The notes beneath the pieces were generated by a model. That model ran no database searches. It saw only the letters and a list, made by a program, of their open reading frames with translations, and was not told where the DNA came from. This document shows positions 1 through 7,870 of a stretch of 10,787 nt of DNA, piece after piece; the first letter of the stretch is position 1, and every line of letters starts with the position of its first letter. Source of the DNA: Treponema sp. (GTDB taxonomy: Bacteria > Spirochaetota > Spirochaetia > Treponematales > Breznakiellaceae); contig JAIRUY010000140.1 of NCBI GenBank assembly GCA_031254175.1, forward strand, positions 1 to 10,787, given 5' to 3'. Position numbers and translations under genes: made by a program.

Positions 1-1192
1 CTGCTGCACGTCTTTCAGTAATTTTACCGCTGCTGCGCGCATTAACAATGGCATTAACAACAGCATCGCCGTCAGCGGCAGTTAGGATTTGATTGGCGCT
101 TCTTAACAGCTCCGCGTCAGTAATGATTGAATCCAGCTGTGAATAATTTGCATACAAAATATTGGTTTTATATATTTCCAGAAAATTTCTGGCTTCATTT
201 GTTTTGCCTTCCCGTATGAATCTTGTAATTCGATTGTTTACTGCCGCAAGAATAAATTCCTGCCAGCGATCATCCGGAAATCTGGAAGCGATTTCCGCTG
301 CCCAGCGAAGACTGTCTTCTTCCCTGTTTGTTCTCAAGAGCCATGTACCGTAATTAAAAAGTCTGTTTAACAGTTCTATGCGCGGATCTTCGAATAACAA
401 ACCTCGTGAATTGATTCCTGTATTGATTGTTAGTGTTTCACCGTAAAGCAGAGCCGCCCTGTCAAAAGCGAGCTGAACGGCATCCGAATAACGGTTCTGT
501 TTTTCTAACTCGCTGATTCTGTTGTTTAAAATCAAAGAGATCAGCTCTATTTTACTGATTGTCTGGCGGTCATGGTAATTCCGCGCCGGAACATAACTAA
601 AGCCTGTCAATCTTCCGAATTGATCGTGAAATTCCCTTCTGTTTCCGGGATCAAATCCAAAACGGTTTGTAGTTTCAACATCAATATTCTCTCCGTTAAT
701 ATGCACCGTAACAAAAGAATGGTCTTTTGTTACAACACCGCTTGTATCAATACCGGCAGAATTGCACAGGAGCATATAAAGAACTGCGGAAGAGACACAG
801 TTAAAATTTCCGTTTGCAAAAATGGTATCTACTCTGGTTTGATTGATGGAATAAGTCCGCAAAGTATTTCTGTGCAGGTATGTAAGGATGAACTCTGCCC
901 TTTCTCTTGCAGAAGACGGAAGTTCATTTGAATTATTTAATCTTTCAGCAAGTTCCCGTATTCTTGCAAGGCCGGCAGCGGAAGAATCTCCTGAAGCCCA
1001 TAAACTTATTTCGGCAAGTTGTATCCATGAATAGCCGTTATTCTGCCTGCCCAGATGATAATATTCAAGCGCTTTTGCTTCAGGATGAAGGCGCGGAAAA
1101 GAAACGTTTTGCGAATTTTGAGCTAAGACAGGGCGTAAAATAAAAGGCGAAATTACCGTAATTATTAATACTATTGCGGTTTTTTTATTCAC
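1..1192 (-). CDS. Exported transglutaminase-like protein, 3' end cut by window edge
   Basis: The minus strand is open from a GTG at 1192-1190 to the left edge, giving 397 codons with no stop, so the C-terminus is missing. Residues 1-24 form a signal peptide (VNKKTAIVL.., hydrophobic to about 24, likely cut after LA). A transglutaminase-like core follows, with candidate catalytic residues Cys132 in NGNFNCVSS, His158 in TKDHSFV and Asp171 in NIDVETTN, in the order and spacing of that superfamily. From about 210 onward the protein looks all-helical and may be TPR-like. It is probably periplasmic, acting as a peptidase or scaffold rather than a true cross-linking enzyme; the substrate is unknown. 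An in-frame TAA lies only two codons before the GTG, so no upstream start is possible apart from an unusual ATT. No ribosome binding site is visible. The gene is divergent from trxB. Confidence 0.8.
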   Translation of the reverse strand, partial: MNKKTAIVLIITVISPFILRPVLAQNSQNVSFPRLHPEAKALEYYHLGRQNNGYSWIQLAEISLWASGDSSAAGLARIRELAERLNNSNELPSSARERAEFILTYLHRNTLRTYSINQTRVDTIFANGNFNCVSSAVLYMLLCNSAGIDTSGVVTKDHSFVTVHINGENIDVETTNRFGFDPGNRREFHDQFGRLTGFSYVPARNYHDRQTISKIELISLILNNRISELEKQNRYSDAVQLAFDRAALLYGETLTINTGINSRGLLFEDPRIELLNRLFNYGTWLLRTNREEDSLRWAAEIASRFPDDRWQEFILAAVNNRITRFIREGKTNEARNFLEIYKTNILYANYSQLDSIITDAELLRSANQILTAADGDAVVNAIVNARSSGKITERRAA

Positions 1193-1197
1193 AATTT

Positions 1198-1226
1198 ATT
1201 ATACAATAGGAAATATCGAAACTCAA
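1198..1226 (-). promoter_or_regulatory. Sigma70-type promoter for the transglutaminase-like gene
   Basis: On the minus strand, TTGAGT (1226-1221) is followed by a 17-base spacer and a perfect TATAAT (1203-1198). Transcription should begin about six bases past the -10 box, which places the start on the GTG codon at 1192, so the message may be leaderless. Confidence 0.6.
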
Positions 1227-1235
1227 GAAGCGGAG
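1202..1235 (+). promoter_or_regulatory. Possible -10 box and ribosome binding site for trxB
   Basis: TACAAT at 1202-1207 matches five of six bases of a -10 box and overlaps the opposite-strand TATAAT. No convincing -35 box is seen at the right distance. GGAG at 1232-1235 lies six bases before the trxB ATG and is a good ribosome binding site. The binding site is well supported; the promoter is weaker. Confidence 0.4.
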
Positions 1236-1241
1236 ATTGGA

Positions 1242-2225
1242 ATGTCTCATTTTGATGCAGATTTAATAATTATTGGCGCAGGTCCTGCAGGTCTTACAGC
1301 AGCGCTGTACGGAGCAAGGGCAAATCTAAAGACGCTTGTTATTGAACAGCTTGCTTCCGGCGGACAGGCTTTGGTTATCGATGTACTTGAAAATTATCCC
1401 GGCAATGCCGGACAGCTTGACGCGTCTGGAAAAATTCTTTCCGGTCCAAAATCAGGTTATGAATTTGCAATGGATCTTCACAGGCAGGCGGAAAATTTCG
1501 GAGCGTCTTTTCTAACCGGTTTTGCAAGTTCGCTGAAAAAAGAAGAAGATGTTTTTTCTGTTTATCTTTCTGACGAAAAAACATTAAAAGCTGCCGCGGT
1601 GATTATTGCAACAGGCTCCAAACCTCGTCTTTTGGATATACCGGGTGAAAAAGAGTTTGCAGGAAGAGGCGTTTCCTACTGCGCTACCTGTGACGGCAAT
1701 TTTTTCAGGGGGAAAAAAATCTTTGTGGCCGGCGGCGGAGATGCGGCGTGTGATGAAGCGCGATACCTTTCCAATCTGACAGACAAGATAACGATTGTTC
1801 ACCGCCGTGACAGTTTCCGCGCGCAGAAAGCTCTTGCTGAAAGAACCTTGAATAATCCCAATATAAAAGTGCGTTTTAATACGGTAATAAAAGAAATCAA
1901 AGGCGGGCAAAAGGTAAAATCAGTTATTCTGTCAGATACAAAGACTGAAAGAGTTTACGAAGAAGAGACAGACGCGGTTTTTATTTTTGCCGGGACTGTT
2001 CCGCAGACACAATTGGTCTGCGGCGAAATAAATGTCAATCTTGATGAAAACGGCTATATCATTACAGATCAGAATATGGCAGCTAACATTTCCGGCTTAT
2101 TCGCCGCAGGTGATGTCCGTTCCGGCGCTTTCAGGCAGGTAGTAACAGCGGCTGCTGACGGCGCAATGGCAGCTCACAAAGCAGCTGAGTATATTGACGG
2201 GATAAATTCAAGGAATAAAAATTGA
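1242..2225 (+). CDS. trxB: Thioredoxin reductase (NADPH, FAD)
   Basis: This 327-residue protein has the full layout of a bacterial low-molecular-weight thioredoxin reductase, which passes electrons from NADPH through FAD and a redox disulfide to thioredoxin in the cytoplasm. FAD-binding GAGPAG is at 12-17, the active-site CATC at 147-150 followed by DG, the NADPH-binding glycine motif GGGDAACDEA at 164-173, HRRDSFRA at 187-194, and the second FAD motif GDVR at 290-293. Length is normal. The loop at about 54-72 (NAGQLDASGKILSGP) is several residues longer than the usual NFPG..GISGPEL version. In the nucleotide motif Ala stands where most relatives have Ser, and DEA replaces EEA. The ATG is preceded by GGAG at six bases. 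The stop overlaps the TTG start of the next gene, so the two are probably cotranscribed and translationally coupled. Confidence 0.95.
   Translation: MSHFDADLIIIGAGPAGLTAALYGARANLKTLVIEQLASGGQALVIDVLENYPGNAGQLDASGKILSGPKSGYEFAMDLHRQAENFGASFLTGFASSLKKEEDVFSVYLSDEKTLKAAAVIIATGSKPRLLDIPGEKEFAGRGVSYCATCDGNFFRGKKIFVAGGGDAACDEARYLSNLTDKITIVHRRDSFRAQKALAERTLNNPNIKVRFNTVIKEIKGGQKVKSVILSDTKTERVYEEETDAVFIFAGTVPQTQLVCGEINVNLDENGYIITDQNMAANISGLFAAGDVRSGAFRQVVTAAADGAMAAHKAAEYIDGINSRNKN
2210..2214 (+). promoter_or_regulatory. Ribosome binding site supporting a TTG start
   Basis: AAGGA lies seven bases before TTG 2222-2224. It supports the unusual TTG start, which overlaps the trxB stop in the string TTGA. 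The TTG places a complete signal peptide at the N-terminus. Confidence 0.7.
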
Positions 2226-3871
2226 GAACATTTTTCACTTTGTTTTGCGCTGTTTGGCTGTTTTTGAGTTTTCCTCTTTTCTCTTTAAGTTTTTTTGATT
2301 CCGGCTCTCCTGAGGAACTTGCCGCCGCTATCGAAAACGCAATGACAGATGAACAGGCGCTTGCGCAGGTGCTTATGTTCGGATGGGTTGGAGAAGACCC
2401 TTCGCCGCTTATTCTGGATTGGATTCGCATCAGAAATATCGGCGGAGTAAAAATATTTGGATGGAATACTACAGATACGCAAAGACTTGCAAGAGCGGTC
2501 GGCCAGTTGCAGCAGGCAAGCCTTGCCGGACATTTTAACATTCCGCTTTTTATTGCAACGGATCAGGAAGGCGGATGGATTCGGCACGTTAAGGGAAGCA
2601 CAAGTGAAACACCGGGAAACATGGCAATAGGCGCTTCGGCTTATCCAAGAGATGCGTATCTTTCCGGTTTATATATAGGAAAAGAACTTGCCCTTCTCGG
2701 CATCAATATGAACTTTGCGCCGACTGTAGATCTTTTTACCAACAGGAATTCGGAACTGATTGGCCCGAGGGCTTTTGGAAGTGATCCTGTGAGCTCAGGT
2801 ATTCTGGGCGCTGCCTTTATGAGAGGTCAGCTTGATGCCGGAGTTATACCCACAGCAAAACATTATCCCGGTCACGGTGACACGCATCTTGATTCCCACG
2901 GCATACTTCCGAGAATTCACATTTCATTTGAAACACTCTGGGAAAGGGAGCTTATTCCTTACAGAATGCTCACAGCGGAAGGAATTCCGGTAATTATGAG
3001 CGGCCATCTTGCCTTCCCGATGACGGAGGCGCAGAATACGCCGGCATCCCTTTCTCCATGGTTTTTGAAAAATGTGTTACGCGACAAGATTGGCTTTAAA
3101 GGGGTTGTAATAACCGATGATATAATGATGGAAGGCGCCACATCGCATCTTGGCTCTCTTTCGCGTACGGCAAAACAGGCTATCGTTGCAGGTAACGATA
3201 TAATTATGTTTTCAAGCACGCCTTTTCTTTATGATACGGTATGGACTTTCTTGCTTGGTTCAATGAGGGAAGAAGAAGATTTCCGCCGGAGTGTAAGAAA
3301 TTCCGTCCGAAGAATACTGGAGCTCAAATTGAAGAATCTGCGCGGTGAAAAAAGCGTTCCTTATATTCCTGATCTTCAAAGGGTGGAAAATGAACTTCCC
3401 GATCCGGAAGGTTCCGCCTTTTTCCTGAATCTTGCCGCGAGAAGCGTTACAATTGTAAAACCGAATCCGGCTTCTTCTGTTTTTCCCGTAACAAGAGAAA
3501 GAGCGGGCAGAGTTCTTCTCGCGGGAAGATACTCCGATTTTTTTACATACGGCAGGGCAGCGTTTCCTGACGCGGGCATTTACCGTTATTCTTCCGGGAC
3601 AAGCCCTGATGATATTATCCCTTATGCGCGTAACGCTGATACGGTTATTTTCTGCCTTGCCGACAATTCCGATTTGCGAATATTGCGGAATTTGCGGAAT
3701 TTAAACAAAAGAGTGATTGTTCTTTCCGTATTAAATCCTGTTCATCTGGAAAGCGTTCCATGGGTTACAGGAGCTGTAGCAGTATACAGTTACGCGCCGG
3801 AATCTTTTGCTTCGGGGTTTTCGGCAATAACCGGTAGAATTCCGGCTCTGGGTATCCTTCCTTATGAATAA
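2222..3871 (+). CDS. nagZ: Exported glycoside hydrolase family 3, NagZ-type beta-N-acetylhexosaminidase
   Basis: A 549-residue protein starting at TTG. Residues 1-23 are a hydrophobic signal peptide (LRTFFTLFCAVWLFLSF..), so it probably acts in the periplasm or is membrane-tethered. The family 3 barrel covers about 40-390. The NagZ signature KHYPGHGDT..DSH is at 213-226, with the Asp224-His226 dyad that serves as acid/base in this subfamily. The nucleophile region GFKGVVITDD is at 291-300, with Asp299 as the expected nucleophile. DQEGG at 114-118 is also conserved. The expected reaction is removal of N-acetylglucosamine from muropeptides or other glycans. A further domain of about 130 residues (from about 415) resembles the C-terminal domain of longer Gram-positive NagZ proteins; short cytoplasmic NagZ enzymes are near 340 residues and lack it. 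It overlaps trxB by four bases and the GNAT gene by eight. Confidence 0.85.
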   Translation: MRTFFTLFCAVWLFLSFPLFSLSFFDSGSPEELAAAIENAMTDEQALAQVLMFGWVGEDPSPLILDWIRIRNIGGVKIFGWNTTDTQRLARAVGQLQQASLAGHFNIPLFIATDQEGGWIRHVKGSTSETPGNMAIGASAYPRDAYLSGLYIGKELALLGINMNFAPTVDLFTNRNSELIGPRAFGSDPVSSGILGAAFMRGQLDAGVIPTAKHYPGHGDTHLDSHGILPRIHISFETLWERELIPYRMLTAEGIPVIMSGHLAFPMTEAQNTPASLSPWFLKNVLRDKIGFKGVVITDDIMMEGATSHLGSLSRTAKQAIVAGNDIIMFSSTPFLYDTVWTFLLGSMREEEDFRRSVRNSVRRILELKLKNLRGEKSVPYIPDLQRVENELPDPEGSAFFLNLAARSVTIVKPNPASSVFPVTRERAGRVLLAGRYSDFFTYGRAAFPDAGIYRYSSGTSPDDIIPYARNADTVIFCLADNSDLRILRNLRNLNKRVIVLSVLNPVHLESVPWVTGAVAVYSYAPESFASGFSAITGRIPALGILPYE

Positions 3872-4754
3872 ATATTTCTGCGGCAATTATTCCTGGAAGA
3901 AAATGAAAGACAGGGATATTTTTCATGTAGAAAATATGCTGTGCGATTGGGAAAACGACTATGTAAACGCATGCGGAAGATTTCTTTCTCGTGTGCCTTC
4001 AAGAGATTGTGTCTGGGCGCTTCAGCACCAGCAGTTCCCGGGTTTTAAAAAAATACCGGCAGAGACCAAAAGATTTTCCGCGTTGATAATAAACTCCAGA
4101 AGCACGTTGATGCCTGTGTTGTGCGGTTTGGAGGAAATCCCCGCACCTCGGTTTTTAAAAAGTTTTTTTCGTACTAAAAAAATCCATTCCGTACAGGGGC
4201 TTAAAAACGAGGTTATGATTCTTGAAAACGCAATAGAAAAAATGGGCAGGAAAATTATCGATGTTTTTGATTATGATCTTATGGCTCTTGATGATTTGCC
4301 TTTGGGAACAGATCGTCCTTGCCCTGAAAATTTAGTGCTGCGTGCGCCTAAAATGATCGATTTGGATAAAGCTGCCCCTTTGCAGGCAGGTTATGAAAAG
4401 GAAGAAGTCCTGCACAGAGGATCGGTTTTTAGCCCGGCATCAAGCAGAGTAAATCTTGCAAACATTATTGCAAAAGGCCAAATACTGACAGCGGAACTTA
4501 ACGGTATTATGGTTGGGAAAATCAATGTCAGTACATTTTCATTTAATAGATGCCAGATAGGCGGCGTTTATATCCACCCTGATTTTCGCGGCATGGGAAT
4601 TGCGCGCCGGATGACAAAAGAATTTATCGTGCCGTTCATAAATCAGGGAAAGGGGATAACTCTTTTTGTAAAGAAAAACAACATCCCGGCGCAAAAATTA
4701 TACTCAGGGCTTGGATTTAAAAAAGTGAGAGATTACCGGATAACATACTATTAA
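3864..4754 (+). CDS. GNAT-family N-acetyltransferase with an unidentified N-terminal half
   Basis: A 296-residue protein. The C-terminal part (about 158-296) is a GNAT domain, which transfers an acyl group from acyl-CoA to an amine. A beta strand and GGVYIHPDF lead into the pyrophosphate-binding loop RGMGIA at 242-247, and N273..AQKLYSGLGF at 273-285 forms the usual final motif. The first 150 residues (Trp- and Cys-containing, with SWKKMKDRDIFHVE near the start) match no family I recognise. They could be a degenerate second GNAT fold or a substrate domain. The ATG lies inside the end of the NagZ-like gene with an eight-base overlap and no clear ribosome binding site, suggesting translation by coupling. 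The substrate cannot be told from sequence. No clear terminator follows. Confidence 0.8.
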   Translation: MNKYFCGNYSWKKMKDRDIFHVENMLCDWENDYVNACGRFLSRVPSRDCVWALQHQQFPGFKKIPAETKRFSALIINSRSTLMPVLCGLEEIPAPRFLKSFFRTKKIHSVQGLKNEVMILENAIEKMGRKIIDVFDYDLMALDDLPLGTDRPCPENLVLRAPKMIDLDKAAPLQAGYEKEEVLHRGSVFSPASSRVNLANIIAKGQILTAELNGIMVGKINVSTFSFNRCQIGGVYIHPDFRGMGIARRMTKEFIVPFINQGKGITLFVKKNNIPAQKLYSGLGFKKVRDYRITYY

Positions 4755-4771
4755 CATCATCAAAAGACGGC

Positions 4772-4806
4772 TAGTCATCCATTGCTGTTTTTTGTTATGC
4801 TTTAAT
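4772..4806 (+). promoter_or_regulatory. Possible weak promoter just before the PHP gene
   Basis: TAGTCA (4772-4777), an 18-base spacer and TATGCT (4796-4801) give a weak sigma70-like match. TTTAAT at 4801-4806 is another -10 candidate. Either would start transcription at or within a few bases of the GTG at 4811. There is no ribosome binding site in the 56-base gap. The promoter is plausible because this is the first gap in the plus-strand run, but the match is poor. Confidence 0.25.
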
Positions 4807-4810
4807 TATT

Positions 4811-5599
4811 GTGGCTTACCTATACGAAATTCACCTCCATACGGCTAAAGCAAGCAAGTGCGCGGTTTCCGGAGGAGCAGATTATATTGCAGGTTATAAG
4901 AATAAAGGTTACTCAGGGATAATAGTAACCGATCATTTTTATAATGCGAATTGCAGTGTTTCCAGAAAGCTTCCGTGGAAAATGTGGGTAAACAGATTCT
5001 GTCAGGGTTATGAAGAAGCAAAAAAGGAAGGCGACCGCCAGGGGCTGGATGTTTTCTTCGGCTGGGAAGAAACCTTTGACTGCTGTGATGATTATCTTGT
5101 TTATGGACTTGATAAGGCTTGGCTTCTTGAACATCCGGAAGTCCGCAACTGGACAAGGGGAGAGCAGTACCGTGCAGTAAAGGAAGCCGGCGGTTGTGTT
5201 GTGCAGGCGCATCCGTTCAGGCAGCGTTTTTATATCGACCGGATAGTTCTTTCAGCAGGTTGTGTAGATGCAATCGAAGTTGCAAACGGCGGCAATGAAT
5301 ATGAAGCAGACGCTTTTGCCTTTCGTTATGCGAAGAAAATGGGCAAACCCATGCTTGCGGGATCTGATATTCATAATGCTGATGACATAAACAATGGTGA
5401 AATTTTTGGAGTATATTTTGAAAAAAAACTTGGAAGTATTGCAGATTTTGTAAAGGCAATAGAAAATAAAGAAATTGCCGGTATAAAAACTGACAAACGC
5501 CGGTTTGATTATTACGATGATAAATATATAATGCTTCCTGTAGAAATTCGTGATGAGAAAGACAAAATCACAGGCAGAAGCTTAAAGGAGTATACATGA
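4811..5599 (+). CDS. PHP-domain metal-dependent phosphoesterase
   Basis: A 262-residue single-domain PHP protein. Metal ligands appear in family order: HLH at 8-10, TDH at 40-42, Glu86 or Glu87 in GWEE, His134 in QAHP, and D186 and H188 in GSDIH. PHP proteins hydrolyse phosphate esters with two or three metal ions; stand-alone members include nucleotide or phosphoribosyl phosphatases and histidinol phosphatase, so the exact substrate is open. The GTG start is favoured because the HxH motif sits within ten residues of the N-terminus, as is normal, and an in-frame TAG at 4772 excludes a longer form with ATG, GTG or TTG. There is no ribosome binding site before it. The stop overlaps the next ATG (ATGA), so it forms the head of a coupled run with the HTH-cupin gene. 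Confidence 0.8.
   Translation: MAYLYEIHLHTAKASKCAVSGGADYIAGYKNKGYSGIIVTDHFYNANCSVSRKLPWKMWVNRFCQGYEEAKKEGDRQGLDVFFGWEETFDCCDDYLVYGLDKAWLLEHPEVRNWTRGEQYRAVKEAGGCVVQAHPFRQRFYIDRIVLSAGCVDAIEVANGGNEYEADAFAFRYAKKMGKPMLAGSDIHNADDINNGEIFGVYFEKKLGSIADFVKAIENKEIAGIKTDKRRFDYYDDKYIMLPVEIRDEKDKITGRSLKEYT
5584..5590 (+). promoter_or_regulatory. Strong ribosome binding site for the HTH-cupin gene
   Basis: AAAGGAG lies five bases before ATG 5596, inside the last codons of the PHP gene. It fixes the start of the regulator and contrasts with the missing site on the PHP gene itself. Confidence 0.8.
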
Positions 5600-6144
5600 A
5601 TGAAAAAGCAGCGCGTATTCCGGATCGAATAAAGGAATTAAGGGAAATTCTGGACATAAGCGCCCTTGATATGGCAAAAGATATTAATGTTCCTTATGAG
5701 ACATACATAGATTATGAAAACGGAAGTCTGGACATATCGATTAGCGTTTTATACACAATAGCCAACAGGCTTGGGACTGATGTTACTGTCCTCTTGACAG
5801 GAGATGAGGCAAGGATGGCCAGCGCCGCTGTGTGCCGCAGGGGCAAGGGCGTTCAAATTGAGCGTTACCCCGGATACGAGTTTTCAAGTCTTGCGTATAA
5901 CTTTAAAAACAGAACCATGGAGCCCCTGCTTGTATTACTTGATTCATCAAAGGCTGAGGCGGCATTTGTTTCCCATTCGGGACAGGAATTTAACTATGTA
6001 ATTGAAGGCCGGATGAAGGTGACTGTTGGAAAAACAGAATATATCCTGAATGCCGGAGATTCAATTTATTTTGATGCCTGTCTTCCTCATGGACAGCACG
6101 CTGTAGACGGAACAGCCCAGTTTCTTACAATTATTCAGGAATAA
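5596..6144 (+). CDS. HTH (XRE-type) regulator with C-terminal cupin sensor domain
   Basis: A 182-residue two-domain protein. Residues 9-67 form an XRE-like helix-turn-helix (RIKELREILDISALDMAK.., then VPYETYIDYENGS and LYTIANRLG). Residues 108-180 form a small cupin barrel: His127 and Glu131 in SHSGQEFNYVIEG, then GDSIYFDACLPHGQH with Gly154, Pro164 and His165. Such proteins bind operator DNA and sense a small ligand in the cupin. The gene lies three bases before an acyl-CoA synthetase, and HTH-cupin genes next to AMP-forming synthetases recur in anaerobes, so local control of this operon is likely. The ligand may be the acid or its CoA ester. One of the usual cupin metal histidines appears missing, so it may not bind a metal. 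Confidence 0.85.
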   Translation: MNEKAARIPDRIKELREILDISALDMAKDINVPYETYIDYENGSLDISISVLYTIANRLGTDVTVLLTGDEARMASAAVCRRGKGVQIERYPGYEFSSLAYNFKNRTMEPLLVLLDSSKAEAAFVSHSGQEFNYVIEGRMKVTVGKTEYILNAGDSIYFDACLPHGQHAVDGTAQFLTIIQE

Positions 6145-6147
6145 CAC

Positions 6148-7863
6148 ATGAATGAAATACTTTCCCGCTACTGCCCAAAAACAGATTTTAAAAGCTACGA
6201 AGATTTTTATGAAAATTACAGGTGTAATGTGCCTGATAATTTTAATTTTGCCTATGATGTTTCAGATGAATGGGCAGCTCTTCAGCCGGAAAAAATCGCT
6301 CTTTTGTGGACAGATGATACGGAAGAAGTAAAATCTTTTACTTTTGCGGAAATCAAACGTCTTTCAGACAAGGCGGCAAATGCGCTCCTTGCGTTAGGTG
6401 TAAAAAAAGGCGATGTGGTTATGCTGATCCTCAAGCAGCGCCCAGAAGTCTGGATACTTATGTGCGCTCTTATGAAAATCGGGGCGATTTGCATTCCCGG
6501 TACATATCAGCTGACAGCCAATGACCTTGAGTACCGCTGTAATATTGCGGATGTAAAACTTTTAATAACTGTTGACGACAGGGAATTGCTTGAAAATATT
6601 GCCGTTTCCCGTAAAGGCTGCAAAAGACTGGAAAAAATTGCGGTTGCCGGCAGTAACATTCCCGATGGTTTTTTTGATATAAGAGCGGAGATCGAAAAAG
6701 CAGACGAAAATTTAGACAGAATCCCGTCTCTGGCAACTGACCCAATGCTTGTTTATTTTTCTTCCGGCACAACAGGGATGCCAAAAATGGTGCTGCATAA
6801 CCACAGTATTGCGCTCGGACACATTGTTACAGCCAAATATTGGCATTGTGTCGAAGACAACGCAGTCCATCTGACTCAAACAGATTCCGGCTGGGCAAAA
6901 TTCGCATGGGGAAAAATCTACGGCCAGTGGATCTGCGGTGCGGTTGTCGGTGTTTACGATACAGAAAAATTTACGCCCAAAGGAATGTTAGACGCCATCC
7001 AGAGACTGCGGCCGGTAACCTTCTGCGCTCCTGCGACGGTTTTCCGCTATCTTATCAAGGAAGATCTTTCCGGTTATGATTTCAGTTTTATCCGTCATAC
7101 ATCTGTCGCCGGGGAGCCGTTAAGCCCGGAGGTTTACAATAAATTGCTGGAACTTACCGGCCTTGAAGTGCGCGAAGGATTCGGCCAGTCTGAAACTTCG
7201 GTTATGGCCGCTGTGTTTAAATGGCTTCCTGTTAAACCCGGTTCAATGGGAAAACCCGCGCCGCTTTTTGATTTAAAATTGCTTGATGAAGACGGAGAAG
7301 TTTGTGATGAAGGTATTGTCGGCAACATGAGCATCACACGCGCCGGCAAAAATATGTATGAAATTGAGGGCGGAAATCCTGACAACGCAATTCCAGTAAT
7401 CGGCGCTTCGGCATCTCCCGGTGTTTTCCGCGGCTACTGGAAAGACAGGGAAATTACCGCAAAAAGCTGGCAAAACGGAATCTATCAAACAGGGGATATG
7501 GCATGGCGTGACGACGACGGTTATCTGTGGTTTGTCGGCCGAAACGATGATGTAATAAAATGTTCGGGTTACCGTATCGGCCCGTTTGAAGTAGAAAGCG
7601 CCTTGATGGAACATCCCGGCGTACTTGAATGTGCGGTAACCGCCGCTCCGGATACAATGCGCGGACAGGTTGTGAAAGCGACCATTGTGCTTGCGCGCGG
7701 ATTTTCCGCATCGGATGATTTGATTCGTGAACTTCAAAATCATGTCAAGCGGGTTACCGCTCCCTACAAGTATCCGCGTATCGTTGAGTTTGTGCCTGAA
7801 CTTCCAAAAACCATAAGCGGCAAGATACAAAGAAATAAAATACGACAGAAGGATTTTAACTGA
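6148..7863 (+). CDS. AMP-forming acyl-CoA synthetase, medium-chain (ACSM) type
   Basis: A 571-residue member of the ANL adenylating superfamily. It activates a carboxylic acid with ATP to an acyl-AMP and then to the CoA thioester. The P-loop YFSSGTTGMPK is at 203-213. The A5 motif EGFGQSET at 343-350 and YQTGD at 446-450 bind adenylate. The hinge GRNDDVIKCSGYRIG starts at 464, and the catalytic lysine is Lys559 in PKTISGK. The overall layout, including DSGWAKFAWGKIYGQW at 246-261, matches medium-chain or butyryl/acetyl-type synthetases rather than long-chain enzymes. A stretch at about 398-423 (GKNMYEIEGGNPDNAIPVIGA) is longer than the short link to GLFSGY in typical relatives. AGGA lies seven bases before ATG. 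The enzyme is cytoplasmic and probably controlled by the preceding regulator. The acid cannot be named from sequence. Confidence 0.88.
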   Translation: MNEILSRYCPKTDFKSYEDFYENYRCNVPDNFNFAYDVSDEWAALQPEKIALLWTDDTEEVKSFTFAEIKRLSDKAANALLALGVKKGDVVMLILKQRPEVWILMCALMKIGAICIPGTYQLTANDLEYRCNIADVKLLITVDDRELLENIAVSRKGCKRLEKIAVAGSNIPDGFFDIRAEIEKADENLDRIPSLATDPMLVYFSSGTTGMPKMVLHNHSIALGHIVTAKYWHCVEDNAVHLTQTDSGWAKFAWGKIYGQWICGAVVGVYDTEKFTPKGMLDAIQRLRPVTFCAPATVFRYLIKEDLSGYDFSFIRHTSVAGEPLSPEVYNKLLELTGLEVREGFGQSETSVMAAVFKWLPVKPGSMGKPAPLFDLKLLDEDGEVCDEGIVGNMSITRAGKNMYEIEGGNPDNAIPVIGASASPGVFRGYWKDREITAKSWQNGIYQTGDMAWRDDDGYLWFVGRNDDVIKCSGYRIGPFEVESALMEHPGVLECAVTAAPDTMRGQVVKATIVLARGFSASDDLIRELQNHVKRVTAPYKYPRIVEFVPELPKTISGKIQRNKIRQKDFN

Positions 7864-7870
7864 TATTATA

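Noticed and set aside
572..1143. Plus-strand open frames at 572-931 and 907-1143.
   Set aside because: They lie opposite the long minus-strand transglutaminase-like gene, which has a signal peptide, a catalytic triad and a promoter. The plus frames have no domain and no good start signals.
3680..3705. Small nine-base duplication TTGCGGAAT in the nagZ-like gene.
   Set aside because: It is only two copies, keeps the frame (RNLRNL) and has no sign of variability.
4755..4810. Intrinsic terminator after the GNAT gene (GAC-GGCTA-GTC followed some bases later by a T-run).
   Set aside because: The stem is only three bases and the T-run is not adjacent.
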